Of a stretch of 64,000 nt of DNA, positions 36,602-46,015 are shown one piece after another. Both the position numbers and the translations under genes were made by a program. Every line of letters starts with the position of its first letter. The stretch's first letter is position 1. The notes under the pieces were generated by a model. The model was not told where the DNA came from, did no database searches, and was given only the letters and a program-made list of their open reading frames with translations. The stretch spans positions 1 to 64,000 of the forward strand of contig CANASP010000005.1 of assembly GCA_947364365.1 (NCBI GenBank), given 5' to 3'. Source of the DNA: an uncultured Alistipes sp. Its GTDB lineage: Bacteria; Bacteroidota; Bacteroidia; Bacteroidales; Rikenellaceae.

Positions 36602-38527
36602 CTAAAAATATTCGTTCAGGTAACGCTCCGTCTGCTCGGGCCGGTATTCCATGCGGATACGCCAGATCAGCTCCTGCATCGACACGTCCTCGTAATCAGC
36701 TGCCAGACGGCGGTTGCACAACGCCGCGGCCGAGGCCCCGCGCAACGTTCCGCCGGGGGCGCACTCCGCCGTCTCGTCCGTCGAAGCGTCCGTATCGGTG
36801 AAGGCGCTCCACGCATGGACGATCACCGCCGAAAATTTCGAATCGGCCGGCTCTTCGTTCAGCCGGCGGGCCACATAGGCCGGACTGCCGTCGCGCTGAC
36901 GGTTTCCGTCGGGGAAATTCCAGATCGAATAACGGACCGTCACCACCGGAATGTCGTAACCCCGCTTATTCGTCACCCAGAGTATCTCGCCCGCACCTCC
37001 GGCATAGGAGGGGGCGTACTGGATGGCGACGATCCCCTCCAGCTGGTCGTTGGCGTCGACGAACGCCTGGTAGGTCTCCATAGCGGCCGGAGAGGCGGGA
37101 TCGTGGGCGATCTGCTCGAGGATCTTGATCCGGTGCTGCCGCATGTGCGAAGCGACCTTCGCGGCCAGGGACTTCAGCAGCGTGCCACGGTCGCCGTCGG
37201 CACCGAAATCGTCGCTGTACCAGTAACCGCCGCCGAAACTCTCGATAAGCGTCGTATTGCGGCCCTGAAGCGACATGATCTTGTCGAACTGCGCGGGTGC
37301 GATCTGGCAGATGTTCGAGGCCGTGATGCCGAAATTCATGTGCACCTCATCGACCTTGGGGTCCGTATAGTAGTTCTCCACGAACCCGTTGAGCATCCAT
37401 CCGGCATGCGGGCCGTCCGACAGATAATAGGACACGAACCGCTTGGAGGCGTTGGTCGAGTAGTCGATATCCTGCGGATTGACCACGCGGGCCAGGTTCT
37501 GCCGCTGGCGCGACCGATATCCTTTCGAGAAGAACGGCACGTTGAATTCGCCGAGCGCGACCATCATGTTGCCGCTGCGCGAGACGGGGACGACGAACTC
37601 GTCCTCGCCCACGCCGGGTTCCCAGCCGTAGACGGGCGAGTTGGGTGCCAGCCAGGCGAGCACCTCCTTGAAAAGTTCGGTGTTCTGACCGCCCGACGGC
37701 GTATCATAGCATTTGTTGAGATTGATCGCGAAAAGGTTGTTGGCGATGGCGAAATCGGCCAGTTCGCCCGTATGCACGGGCATGACCACCAGAGCCCGGT
37801 TATCGCACCGGTCGCGGAATTCGCGCCACGCGTCGGCCGTCGTCTTCTCCGAGGCGTCATAGACCATCTCGAAACCCTTGCCGTCGTAGAACGCCCGGTC
37901 GCGCTTGTCGACGATGAACGCGCCGTAGACATGCGAGGCGACCACCGCCACCACACCGCTCTCGGGATTCGCACACACGTCGGTCAGCACGTATTTCCGT
38001 CCCAGACGGTCCATGACGCCGCCGTCGATCGGAAGGAACCCGGCGTTGGTCATCGGGTTGCCCGTGTGGACGATCCAGGTCGGCGAGAGCGCGAAAAGTT
38101 TCATGCACTCCTTATAGGCGTCGGCCCCGTCGGCAGCGTCCATCCACACGGCCGTCGTCACCTCCCCGGCGGCGAGCGCCCGGTTGCAGAGCCCGGCGAA
38201 CGACTGGCTCAGCAGATGGTATTGCAACCCTGAGCCGGAGACATCGGTCGCCGAACCGCCCGGCTCGTCGGGATTGTTCCTGTCCGGGCTCGAAAGCCCG
38301 AACAACCCGTAGTTGGCGCACTGCGCCGCAGGCATCGCCCCCATGGCATCGGGATGCCAGAACTGCCCCTCGTCGGCCGGAGCGTCCCACTGGTCCATAT
38401 ACAGCGAGGCCGTGGTCCCGTCCCCCGCACCGGCGCCGAACCGGTCGTCGTCCATCGGCGAATCGTAGAGCCGGTCGCAGCCGGCAGCCGCAGCACAGAG
38501 TGCCAGCAGATAGAGTATCTTTTTCAT
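36602..38527 (-). CDS. GxGYxYP-family lipoprotein 2
   Basis: A 641-residue lipoprotein (lipobox AAAAGCDR), likely surface-exposed. It is a paralogue of the following protein, with YLSDGPHAGWMLNGF in place of the MSDGDNVQW segment, and FGGGYWYSDDFG near residue 430, where the final proline of the motif is serine. It ends MQELIWRIRMEYRPEQT. Loss of the proline and of the DGDN acidic pair suggests this copy may bind rather than cleave (inference). It is followed 27 nt later by copy 1. Confidence 0.8.
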   Translation of the reverse strand: MKKILYLLALCAAAAGCDRLYDSPMDDDRFGAGAGDGTTASLYMDQWDAPADEGQFWHPDAMGAMPAAQCANYGLFGLSSPDRNNPDEPGGSATDVSGSGLQYHLLSQSFAGLCNRALAAGEVTTAVWMDAADGADAYKECMKLFALSPTWIVHTGNPMTNAGFLPIDGGVMDRLGRKYVLTDVCANPESGVVAVVASHVYGAFIVDKRDRAFYDGKGFEMVYDASEKTTADAWREFRDRCDNRALVVMPVHTGELADFAIANNLFAINLNKCYDTPSGGQNTELFKEVLAWLAPNSPVYGWEPGVGEDEFVVPVSRSGNMMVALGEFNVPFFSKGYRSRQRQNLARVVNPQDIDYSTNASKRFVSYYLSDGPHAGWMLNGFVENYYTDPKVDEVHMNFGITASNICQIAPAQFDKIMSLQGRNTTLIESFGGGYWYSDDFGADGDRGTLLKSLAAKVASHMRQHRIKILEQIAHDPASPAAMETYQAFVDANDQLEGIVAIQYAPSYAGGAGEILWVTNKRGYDIPVVTVRYSIWNFPDGNRQRDGSPAYVARRLNEEPADSKFSAVIVHAWSAFTDTDASTDETAECAPGGTLRGASAAALCNRRLAADYEDVSMQELIWRIRMEYRPEQTERYLNEYF

Positions 38528-38545
38528 AACAGCGAATCTTATCCG

Positions 38546-40198
38546 TTAGTTGTTGTAACCCTCGTTCTGCGACAGCCCCTTGAGCTTGATACGCTCGTTG
38601 TAGGGAATCGGACGGACGAGATGTTTTTCCGAAAGGTTGTCGTAGTGTTCGACGAGCGGATTGAGCCGTGCGCGTGCGAGCAACGTTCCCGTGCGCTTGA
38701 GATCGAACCAGCGGTCGTGCTCGCCGAAGAGTTCGCATCCGCGCTCCTCCAGCAGCCGGTCGAGCGTCAGTTCCGATGCCGAAGCGATCTTCAGCACCTC
38801 GTAATTCTCCTCCGACCCGGCCGCGCGCCGCAGGATGGCGTTCACCTTCTCCAGCGCCGCATCCGGCCGGCCGGCCAGCAGATAGGCCTCGGCCAAAAGC
38901 AGATAGGTGTCGGCCATACGGATCACCGCATCCTCGCGGGTTCCCTTGCCGCCCCACTCGATCTTCGTCTCGCGGAATTTGCGGCACATGGGCATGCAGT
39001 CGGTCGACCAGCCCATCATGCCGAGCGCCGGATACCAGTTGTAATCGCCCGACGCCGTGCGGAACGGATAGAAATGGACGGCTCCGCGGTCGTCGCCCGA
39101 CGTATCGTCCCAATGCGGCATGTAGATCCCCGTCTGTCCGTAGCGCTCGTTCGTCGGATCGTTCACCGCGAACTCGAAGCGGAACGTCGCTTCGTAGCGG
39201 CTGTCCTGCGCCGGATGGCGGAACCACTCGTGCACGCGCGGATTGGTCCATATATTGCGCATCATGGAGGAGTACTCCTGCTGGTCGAGGGCGAACATGC
39301 CGGGATAGAGCGCCGTGATGTTGAAGCCGAACTGCGTGTGGATCGGATTGCCGCTCCCGTTGTAGTTCTTGTCCGTGCCGTACTGGATGGCCCAGATAAT
39401 CTCCTTGTTGTTCTGGTTGTTCTCGTCGAAGACGTCCCCGAAACGGGGCAGCAGTCCGTAATGGGTCGAAGCGATCACCTCCTCGAAGAGCCCAACGGCC
39501 GAGGCCGCGTCGTCGGGCCGGGCATAGTCGCGGTAGGCGCGCGTCAGGTAGATCTTGCCCAACAGATGTTTCAGCGCCGTATCGGAGAGTTCGCCGGCCG
39601 CCTCGGCCTTTTCGGGCAGCTTGCCGAGCGAAGCCTCCAGTTCGGCGACGATGAACCGGTAGATCTCCTCCTCGCCCGCACGCGTCACCTCGCCGATGAC
39701 GTCGCCGGCCGCCGTGTTCTCCCCGGTCAGCAGCGGCACGCCGCCGAACGTCTCCACCAGATAATAGTAGGCCATCGCCCGCAGGATGCGCCCCTTGGCG
39801 ACCAGCCGGTCGTAATCGCGTCCTGCGATCTCGGGGGTACACCGGGCGAGCAGGATGTTGGCCTCCTGCACGATCTTGTAGAGCGTAGCCCAATAGGTGT
39901 CGATCGTCCCCGAAAGGCCCGAAAGGTCGGCATTGTATCCGTTGAACTGGGCAGCCGCGGGGCTCTCGTCGCAAGAGATGTACATGTCCGTACCGAGGTA
40001 TTGCAGCACATAGGTCGTAAAGACCGACCGATAGCGCGCATAGAGGTTCACGACGAGTTTCTCCTGCCCCTCTTTCGTATCGTAGTAATCGGGGGTCACG
40101 ACCGCCGGATCGTAGATATCGAGAAAATCGTTGCATCCGCCGAGCCCGACCGTCAGGGCGCCGCAAAGCACGACGATGTATTTTTTTAACTGTTTCAT
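38546..40198 (-). CDS. SusD/RagB-family glycan-binding lipoprotein
   Basis: A 550-residue surface lipoprotein (lipobox LGGCND) with the SusD fold. The N-terminal NDFLDIYDPAVVTPDYY segment is diagnostic, and TPR-like helices follow. The C-terminal region carries the RagB/SusD signature (ELTLDRLLEERGCELFGEHDRWFDLKR, seen in pieces). It captures glycan at the cell surface as the lid of the SusC channel encoded 15 nt upstream. Confidence 0.95.
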   Translation of the reverse strand: MKQLKKYIVVLCGALTVGLGGCNDFLDIYDPAVVTPDYYDTKEGQEKLVVNLYARYRSVFTTYVLQYLGTDMYISCDESPAAAQFNGYNADLSGLSGTIDTYWATLYKIVQEANILLARCTPEIAGRDYDRLVAKGRILRAMAYYYLVETFGGVPLLTGENTAAGDVIGEVTRAGEEEIYRFIVAELEASLGKLPEKAEAAGELSDTALKHLLGKIYLTRAYRDYARPDDAASAVGLFEEVIASTHYGLLPRFGDVFDENNQNNKEIIWAIQYGTDKNYNGSGNPIHTQFGFNITALYPGMFALDQQEYSSMMRNIWTNPRVHEWFRHPAQDSRYEATFRFEFAVNDPTNERYGQTGIYMPHWDDTSGDDRGAVHFYPFRTASGDYNWYPALGMMGWSTDCMPMCRKFRETKIEWGGKGTREDAVIRMADTYLLLAEAYLLAGRPDAALEKVNAILRRAAGSEENYEVLKIASASELTLDRLLEERGCELFGEHDRWFDLKRTGTLLARARLNPLVEHYDNLSEKHLVRPIPYNERIKLKGLSQNEGYNN

Positions 40199-40212
40199 TG
40201 TTCCGTCGCTGA

Positions 40213-43203
40213 TTAGAATTTAAGATTGACGCCGCATGTGAAGATCATCGGATAGAGCGACAGCGACGTCGATAGATTCTCGCCGATCACCTGCGGATCC
40301 GATCCGAGATAGTCGCTGAACGTAAACGGGTTCTGAACCGAAAGCGAAACCCGCAGCCCCTTCATGCGGAGCTTGTTGAGTGCAGCCCGCGGCAGCGAAT
40401 AGCCCAGCGAGATGTTCTGGATCTTGAGGAACGTTCCTTTGACCTGAGCCAGCGCCTGCGTCCAGAGACATTCCAGACCGATCCCGGGATATCGGTCATT
40501 CCGGGTCTCGGGAGTCCAGTAGTCGACGGCCAGTTTGTTCCAGTCCTGGTTGTTCAGGCCGAGGAAGGTGAACGTGAAGGGATCGTTGTACAGCCCTCCG
40601 ATCTGCGCATACATGTAGATCGAGAGATCCCAGTTCTTGTAGGTGAACGTGTTGGTCATGCCAGCCGTCCAATCGGGACTCTGCGTGCCGAGGATATACA
40701 TGTCGTTGGCGTCGATGATCCCGTTGCCGTCGTGGTCCTCGATCTTGGGCCATCCGGGAGCGGCGCTGTATCCGGCTGCCTCATCCTTCTCCTCCTCCTG
40801 CCAAATACCGATCTGCTTCACGTCGTAATAGACGTTCATCGGATGCCCGATGAACCGGCGGTTGGCCAGATCGTCGGTCTTCGTACCGTCGAGATCGAGA
40901 ATCTTGTTGCGGTTGAGCGAGAAGACGAGGTTGGTCTTCCAGGTGAAGTCGCGCTTCGCGATGTTGACGCTGTTGAGCGTAAGCTCCACACCCCGGTTCT
41001 GCGTGGTTCCGATATTTTCGAGAATGCTCCGGTAGCCGTTCACCTCAGCCACCTGACGCTGGAAGATCAGATCGGTCGTCTTGCGGAAATAGACATCCAC
41101 CATACCCGAAAGCCGGTTGTCGAACAATCCGAAATCCAGACCCAGGTTCCACTCGGAGGTCATCTCCCACTTCAAGTCCTCGTTGCCCAGACTGTCTCCC
41201 AGACCGAAACCCTTGCTGCCCGAACCGCCCAGGCTGTAGGGATTCAGCGCCAGCTGGGTCTGCGTGACGTTATAGCCTACATTGTTGTTGCCGGTCTTGC
41301 CCCAGCTGGCCCGCAGCTTGAGCGCGCTGATCCACTCGACGCCGCTCATGAAGGCCTCGTTCCGGATCGACCAACCGACGGCAGCCGACGGAAGCAGTCC
41401 CCAGCGATTCTTGCGCGCCAGACGCGACGTTCCGTCGTAACGGGCCGTCACGGTGAACAGGTAACGGTCCTTGAAGACATAGTTCACGCGCCCCATCAGC
41501 GAAACCATCAGCGACTCCCAGTAGTTGCTGTTCACGTTGGTGATCTGCTCGGCCGTCTGGATGGCGTGCCAGTCCGAATCGTAAGGCAGCCCCTCGCCCG
41601 TCATGCCCGAGCTCATGTGCCGGTCCTTCTGCATGCTGAACAATCCGATGACGCTCAGCTTGTGGTTGCCGGCGAACGTATTTTCATAGGATACCGTATT
41701 GTCCCACACCCAGTTCTGGTTGTATCCCTCGCTGCGCGAGGCATAGGGTTTGTTCACTCCCAGTCCCCACTGCGAATCGGTCCCGGTCCAGTAACCGTTC
41801 ACCGCGCCGTCGTACTGCGTGGCGAACTGCGTCTTGAGAGTCAGGTGTTCTACCGGGTCATAGGCCACATAGGCCGAAACATTGTACGACCATCCGTCGC
41901 TTTCGTTCTTCGTATTGTCGTCCTGAATAAAGGGATTCACCCGTCCGCCCGGACGATGCGTGAAGGTCGGCGTCACGCCGTCCGATTCGTAACGGCTCAC
42001 GATCGGCGTGATGTAGTAGGCGTTGAGCAACGCATCGTAGCTGCCGTGGTTGATCTTGTCACGCGACATGTAGGCGCGCATGCCGATCTTCGCACGCTGC
42101 TTGACCCGGTATTCGATACCGATGTTGGCCGTCAGGCGGTCGAAGTTCTCCGATCCGGCCAATCCGCCGTCGCTCATATAGCCCACACCGAAGGTATAGG
42201 AGGTGTGCTGCGTAGCTCCCGAGGCCGAGAGGCTGTGGTTCATCGTCAGAGCGTCCTGCGCGAACTCGCGCAGCCAGTCGTAATACTCGCCGTGCTGCAC
42301 ATGGCGTCGTTCGTCGGCCGTCAGGAAAGCATCCGTCGAGAGCGACGCTACCCCGAACTTGTTGGTCCATTGCCGGATACGAAAATCGACATACTCCATG
42401 CCGTCGCCTTCGCTACCCAACATGTCGGGCATGCGCGTCGGTGTCTTCACCCCCACGTAACCGTTGTACTCGACCGAGAAACCCTCCTTGGCATTCGCCC
42501 CCTTGGTAGTCACGATGACCACGCCATTCGATCCTCTCGATCCGTAGATCGCGCACGACGAAGCGTCCTTGAGCACGTCGATCGACTCGATATCCTCGGG
42601 ATTGATATGCCGAAGACCGGAGGTGGTCGGCACACCGTCGATCACATAGAGCGGCCCGTTCGAATAGTTGAACGAATTGAGCCCACGAATCTGGATGTTC
42701 ATGTCGGCGCCCGGACGGTTCGACGTCTTGGTCACCAGCACGCCGCTCACACGACCGTTGAGCGCCTCGCTCGGATCGACCGTCCGCGCATCGACGATCC
42801 GGTCGCCCGAGATCGATTCGATCGATCCGGTCAGATCCTTTTTCCGCACCGTACCGTATCCGATCACCACCACATCCTCCATCTGCAGCGCATCCTCCTC
42901 GAGGACCACCTCGAGGTTCCCGACAGCCTGCGTCACGGGAATCTCCCGGGAGGCGTATCCTATGAACGAAACCATCAGCCGGTCTCCCGACCGCACTGCG
43001 ATGCCGAATCCGCCGTCCGCACCCGAGGTCGTACCCGTCTGCGTCTGTGCGGCGACGATCGTCGCTCCGACGACCGGATTTCCCGCCGTATCCACTACCC
43101 GACCGCCTACCGTCAACGTCTGCTGAGCCACCGCGATCGGGCTCCAACATGCGGCTGCGCAGCACATCAGCACGCAGACCGCCTTCATTATTCCGTTTTT
43201 CAT
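40213..43203 (-). CDS. SusC/RagA-family TonB-dependent transporter
   Basis: A 996-residue outer-membrane transporter. After a signal peptide, a carboxypeptidase-regulatory-like domain lies at about residues 30-105 (VGGRVVDTAGNPVVGATIVA). A TonB-box region (LQMEDVVVIGYGTVRKKDLT), the plug (about 120-230, with the conserved IDVLKDASSCAIYGSRGSNG) and the 22-stranded barrel follow. It imports oligosaccharides using TonB energy. It forms a pair with the SusD-like gene and is second in the operon. Confidence 0.96.
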   Translation of the reverse strand: MKNGIMKAVCVLMCCAAACWSPIAVAQQTLTVGGRVVDTAGNPVVGATIVAAQTQTGTTSGADGGFGIAVRSGDRLMVSFIGYASREIPVTQAVGNLEVVLEEDALQMEDVVVIGYGTVRKKDLTGSIESISGDRIVDARTVDPSEALNGRVSGVLVTKTSNRPGADMNIQIRGLNSFNYSNGPLYVIDGVPTTSGLRHINPEDIESIDVLKDASSCAIYGSRGSNGVVIVTTKGANAKEGFSVEYNGYVGVKTPTRMPDMLGSEGDGMEYVDFRIRQWTNKFGVASLSTDAFLTADERRHVQHGEYYDWLREFAQDALTMNHSLSASGATQHTSYTFGVGYMSDGGLAGSENFDRLTANIGIEYRVKQRAKIGMRAYMSRDKINHGSYDALLNAYYITPIVSRYESDGVTPTFTHRPGGRVNPFIQDDNTKNESDGWSYNVSAYVAYDPVEHLTLKTQFATQYDGAVNGYWTGTDSQWGLGVNKPYASRSEGYNQNWVWDNTVSYENTFAGNHKLSVIGLFSMQKDRHMSSGMTGEGLPYDSDWHAIQTAEQITNVNSNYWESLMVSLMGRVNYVFKDRYLFTVTARYDGTSRLARKNRWGLLPSAAVGWSIRNEAFMSGVEWISALKLRASWGKTGNNNVGYNVTQTQLALNPYSLGGSGSKGFGLGDSLGNEDLKWEMTSEWNLGLDFGLFDNRLSGMVDVYFRKTTDLIFQRQVAEVNGYRSILENIGTTQNRGVELTLNSVNIAKRDFTWKTNLVFSLNRNKILDLDGTKTDDLANRRFIGHPMNVYYDVKQIGIWQEEEKDEAAGYSAAPGWPKIEDHDGNGIIDANDMYILGTQSPDWTAGMTNTFTYKNWDLSIYMYAQIGGLYNDPFTFTFLGLNNQDWNKLAVDYWTPETRNDRYPGIGLECLWTQALAQVKGTFLKIQNISLGYSLPRAALNKLRMKGLRVSLSVQNPFTFSDYLGSDPQVIGENLSTSLSLYPMIFTCGVNLKF

Positions 43204-43215
43204 CGCTCGATCGAT

Positions 43216-44256
43216 TTACTCCTGCAACGCAGTCCATTTATACACTCCGACCAATTTGGCCGTATGACGTCCCGTCTTGTCGGGAATGTTTTCATCGTCC
43301 TCGGGTTTCGTCGTGAAATCCCAGGCGCACACCAGATCGGTCTCCGTTCCATCCGCTTCGGCCTGCATCAGTTCCCGGATCTCAGCCTCGGACTTGGCCT
43401 TATTCCACAGTCTGAAATGCCTGATATATCCGCTCATGCAACGCGACTTGTCCTTGGGCTCGACGAAGGCCCACATCCGGCACTCCTCCTCCGTCGCGCA
43501 CGGCACCATGGCATCCGCGACATCGGCCGAAGCACGCAGTTCGCCGTCGATATAGAGCGACATCTTTTTCGCCGACGTATCGAACACGCCGGCCACGTGG
43601 AACCACTCGTTGCAGGCCGAGGGCGCCGCCGCGTAGATCGTCGGCAGCGTAAGGTCGGGATTGGCATTGTTCGACCCGATGCTCAGACGCAGCAGGCTGT
43701 TGGCCGTCCCCCAATAATGAAGCGTCCATCCCTTATAGGGCAGCGGGCTGACGAACGTGGAGATAAACGAACCGAAGGTCGTCTCGATGAATCCGTCCGG
43801 ATATTTGGTCCACGCCTCGACCGTAAAATTGGCCGGCGTAAAATCCGGCGACGACCCGAAGTCGATGTACCCCTTCCGGTCGACGCCGTTGACGAACAGC
43901 TCGGCAGGCGTGCCGGGAGCGACCGAGGCGATCATCGAATCGTCGAACAGGTTGATGGCCTTCTGCGCGGCAAGCACGTAGTTGTCCACCTCGAACTGCA
44001 GGATGAACATCCCTGCACGCGCCTCCGAAATGCCCCGGTTCAACGCCTCGAGCGCCGCTTCGAGCTCCTTGTAACTCGATTCGGGATACATCCCGTCCTC
44101 GATTCCGACGGTCGCGTTCTGCAAACGCTCCTCGATCTGCGTCTTCAGCTCGTACAACCGGGAACAATCCAGTTCCTGCGCGCCCGACCGGACCTCGTCC
44201 ACGCAGGATCCGAACCCCAGTATAGAGGCCGTCAAAAATAAGAGAAGTTTTTTCAT
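43216..44256 (-). CDS. LamG-domain surface lipoprotein (DUF4972-like N-terminus)
   Basis: A 346-residue lipoprotein (lipobox GFGSCVDE). Residues about 30-120 are helical (DUF4972-like; LKTQIEERLQNATVGIEDG). Residues about 130-340 form a concanavalin A-like LamG_3 jellyroll (FTVEAWTKYPDGF ... WFHVAGVFDTSAKKMSLYID). Such proteins bind glycans at the surface. As the promoter-proximal gene before susC it probably extends glycan capture for this PUL. Confidence 0.83.
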   Translation of the reverse strand: MKKLLLFLTASILGFGSCVDEVRSGAQELDCSRLYELKTQIEERLQNATVGIEDGMYPESSYKELEAALEALNRGISEARAGMFILQFEVDNYVLAAQKAINLFDDSMIASVAPGTPAELFVNGVDRKGYIDFGSSPDFTPANFTVEAWTKYPDGFIETTFGSFISTFVSPLPYKGWTLHYWGTANSLLRLSIGSNNANPDLTLPTIYAAAPSACNEWFHVAGVFDTSAKKMSLYIDGELRASADVADAMVPCATEEECRMWAFVEPKDKSRCMSGYIRHFRLWNKAKSEAEIRELMQAEADGTETDLVCAWDFTTKPEDDENIPDKTGRHTAKLVGVYKWTALQE

Positions 44257-44302
44257 ACGTTTTTAGGTTGGTTAGTGTTTGGTTTTAGGTTTGCAACTTT
44301 TT

Positions 44303-44318
44303 ATTTAACCGGTTAAAT
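44303..44318. promoter_or_regulatory. LacI-type operator O1 upstream of the PUL operon
   Basis: The perfect 16-bp palindrome ATTTAACCGGTTAAAT, centred at 44310/44311, lies 47 nt before the LamG lipoprotein start. It shares its core with O2. LacI/GalR proteins bind such CG-centred palindromes. Confidence 0.85.
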
Positions 44319-44339
44319 AATGCCTTAAAAAAAGAGAGG

Positions 44340-45335
44340 TCACCCGATCCGGTTATCCAGCACGATACCCTGCGGCCGGAACTCCTCCTTGTTCCGGATA
44401 TTTTCCAACAGCATGTCCACAGCGCAGGCCCCCATCTCGTCGATAGGCATCAACGTGACGAGCATCTCCGGAGCCAGAATATCGAGCGCCGTCGTCGTAT
44501 GGAAACAGGCGAAACGGAATCCGGAGCGATAATCGATTCCGCGATCGATGAAATAACGCATGGTCTCCAAAGCCAGGTAATGGGTCGAAAAGAAAAATCC
44601 GTCGACATCGGGGCATCGTTCGAACAAAGCATCCAGCCCGCCGGCGATCGCCTCGGCGTAATTCGCCCTTTTCACCTCGACGCACAACGCCGGATCGACC
44701 CCGATTCCGGCCCTTTCGAGCGCTTCGCGATACCCTTGTGCACGCCGCTCCATGACGAGCAGCTGCGTATCGGTGGTGAGCAGGGCGACGCGCCGGCATC
44801 CCGCACCGACCAGACGCGATACGATCTCGCGGCTGCTCGCCTCGTTGTTCACGATCACATAGTTCGTCTCCAGCTCCGGATAGTAGCGGTCGATAAGCAC
44901 GAAAGGATATCGCTCTTTCATCATATCGCTGATGGCCGAAAATTCGCCCTTCGAGGGGGCGACGATCAATCCGTCGACCTGCTGATCGCGCAGGGCGCGG
45001 ATCAGACGGCTCTCCTTGTCGGCATTGCTCTCCGAGCTGCTTATGATAAGGGTATATCCCCGCTTCTGCGCCTGCTTTTCGACGGCCTGCGCCATCTGCG
45101 AATAGAACGTATCGTCGATAGCCGGCACGATCAGGGCGATAATCTTGGTCGAACCGACCGAAAGGCTGCGGGCCAGCAGATTGGGCGAATAACCCATCCT
45201 CGCGGCCGACTCCTTGACCAGCTTGATGGTAGCCTCGCTGAATCCCTTCTCCTCTCCCTTGCCGGAAAGAATCCAGGATACGGTGGCTTTGGACAGGTTC
45301 AAAGCCTTCGCCACATCTTTGAGCAACACTCCCAT
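44340..45335 (-). CDS. LacI/GalR-family transcriptional regulator
   Basis: 331 residues. The N-terminal helix-turn-helix reads LLKDVAKALNLSKATVSWIL with the hinge helix near ARMGYSPNLLARSL, and a periplasmic-binding-protein-like sensor domain spans about residues 60-331. LacI members usually repress and are released by a sugar. It stands just before the PUL genes on the same strand, and AACCGGTT palindromes flank it on both sides, so it probably controls itself and the operon. LacI control is uncommon for PULs, which more often use HTCS, ECF/anti-sigma or SusR regulators. Confidence 0.92.
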   Translation of the reverse strand: MGVLLKDVAKALNLSKATVSWILSGKGEEKGFSEATIKLVKESAARMGYSPNLLARSLSVGSTKIIALIVPAIDDTFYSQMAQAVEKQAQKRGYTLIISSSESNADKESRLIRALRDQQVDGLIVAPSKGEFSAISDMMKERYPFVLIDRYYPELETNYVIVNNEASSREIVSRLVGAGCRRVALLTTDTQLLVMERRAQGYREALERAGIGVDPALCVEVKRANYAEAIAGGLDALFERCPDVDGFFFSTHYLALETMRYFIDRGIDYRSGFRFACFHTTTALDILAPEMLVTLMPIDEMGACAVDMLLENIRNKEEFRPQGIVLDNRIG

Positions 45336-45362
45336 CGGGTCCGTTTTCGGTGAATAAATTCG

Positions 45363-45376
45363 TTTAACCGGTTAAA
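45363..45376. promoter_or_regulatory. LacI-type operator O2 at the regulator's own start site
   Basis: TTTAACCGGTTAAA, a perfect 14-bp palindrome, begins about 10 nt downstream of the lacI-type -7 element. A bound repressor would cover the transcription start. Confidence 0.83.
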
Positions 45377-45385
45377 ATACCGTCT

Positions 45386-45416
45386 CAAAGATAGACATAA
45401 AAATCGGAAAAACAAA
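45386..45416 (-). promoter_or_regulatory. Promoter of the LacI-type regulator gene
   Basis: Minus strand: TTTG (45413-45416), a 19-nt spacer, then TATCTTTG (45386-45393). Confidence 0.8.
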
Positions 45417-45445
45417 TTTTCACCCCCAAAAAGCGAATCGGCGCC

Positions 45446-45895
45446 CTATGACAGGCGCCGACGCTCCGCCGAAAACCGCGGGCCGATGATGCGGTCGAGG
45501 GCGAAATCGCCCGGTCCGGCGAGGAAAAGCAGCGAGAAGACGACGAAATAGGCCAGCGCCAGCTCCTTCACGGCAAAGGGATCGCCCCGGTGCACGACGA
45601 GGAGCGCCACGCCCATAGTAAAAAGGACGGGGACGAGCGCCAGGCGGTAGAAGGCCCCCACGACGACACCCGCGGCACAGAACACCTCGGCGAAGATCGC
45701 TGCGCCGAGCGCGAAGCGACTGCCCAGCCCGATCGGATCGGGGAACGTCGCGGCGAGCGCTTCGAAATGCCGCCACTTGTCGATACCGTGGCTCATGAGC
45801 AGCAGCCCGAAGACGATCCGGGCGAAGAGCAGCAGCCACGAACTGCGCAGTCCGTAACGCGTCGGAGGATACAAGAATCTCAAAATCGCATTCAT
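45446..45895 (-). CDS. DoxX-family membrane protein
   Basis: 149 residues with four hydrophobic helices, in the DoxX pattern (LLLFARIVFGLLLMSHGIDK; ALGAAIFAEVFCAAGVVVG; LALVPVLFTMGVALLVVHRG). The likely role lies in membrane redox or quinone-linked processes; no partner gene is adjacent. ATG 45895 gives the standard short N-terminus. It is divergent from the AbiH gene across a 120-nt gap. Confidence 0.85.
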   Translation of the reverse strand: MNAILRFLYPPTRYGLRSSWLLLFARIVFGLLLMSHGIDKWRHFEALAATFPDPIGLGSRFALGAAIFAEVFCAAGVVVGAFYRLALVPVLFTMGVALLVVHRGDPFAVKELALAYFVVFSLLFLAGPGDFALDRIIGPRFSAERRRLS

Positions 45896-45972
45896 ACGCA
45901 ACGTTTTTTGCCGCGAGCGCGCAATCGCGGTGCCGTATCGCGCCAAAAGACCGAAATCACGATAAAAAAAGC

Positions 45973-45980
45973 TATCTTCG
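45973..45980 (+). promoter_or_regulatory. -7-like element of the AbiH gene
   Basis: TATCTTCG, one change from TAnnTTTG, lies 35 nt before the ATG. Confidence 0.5.
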
Positions 45981-46015
45981 CATACGAAACCCCTCCGAAT
46001 CGCCACCGCCCCGCC

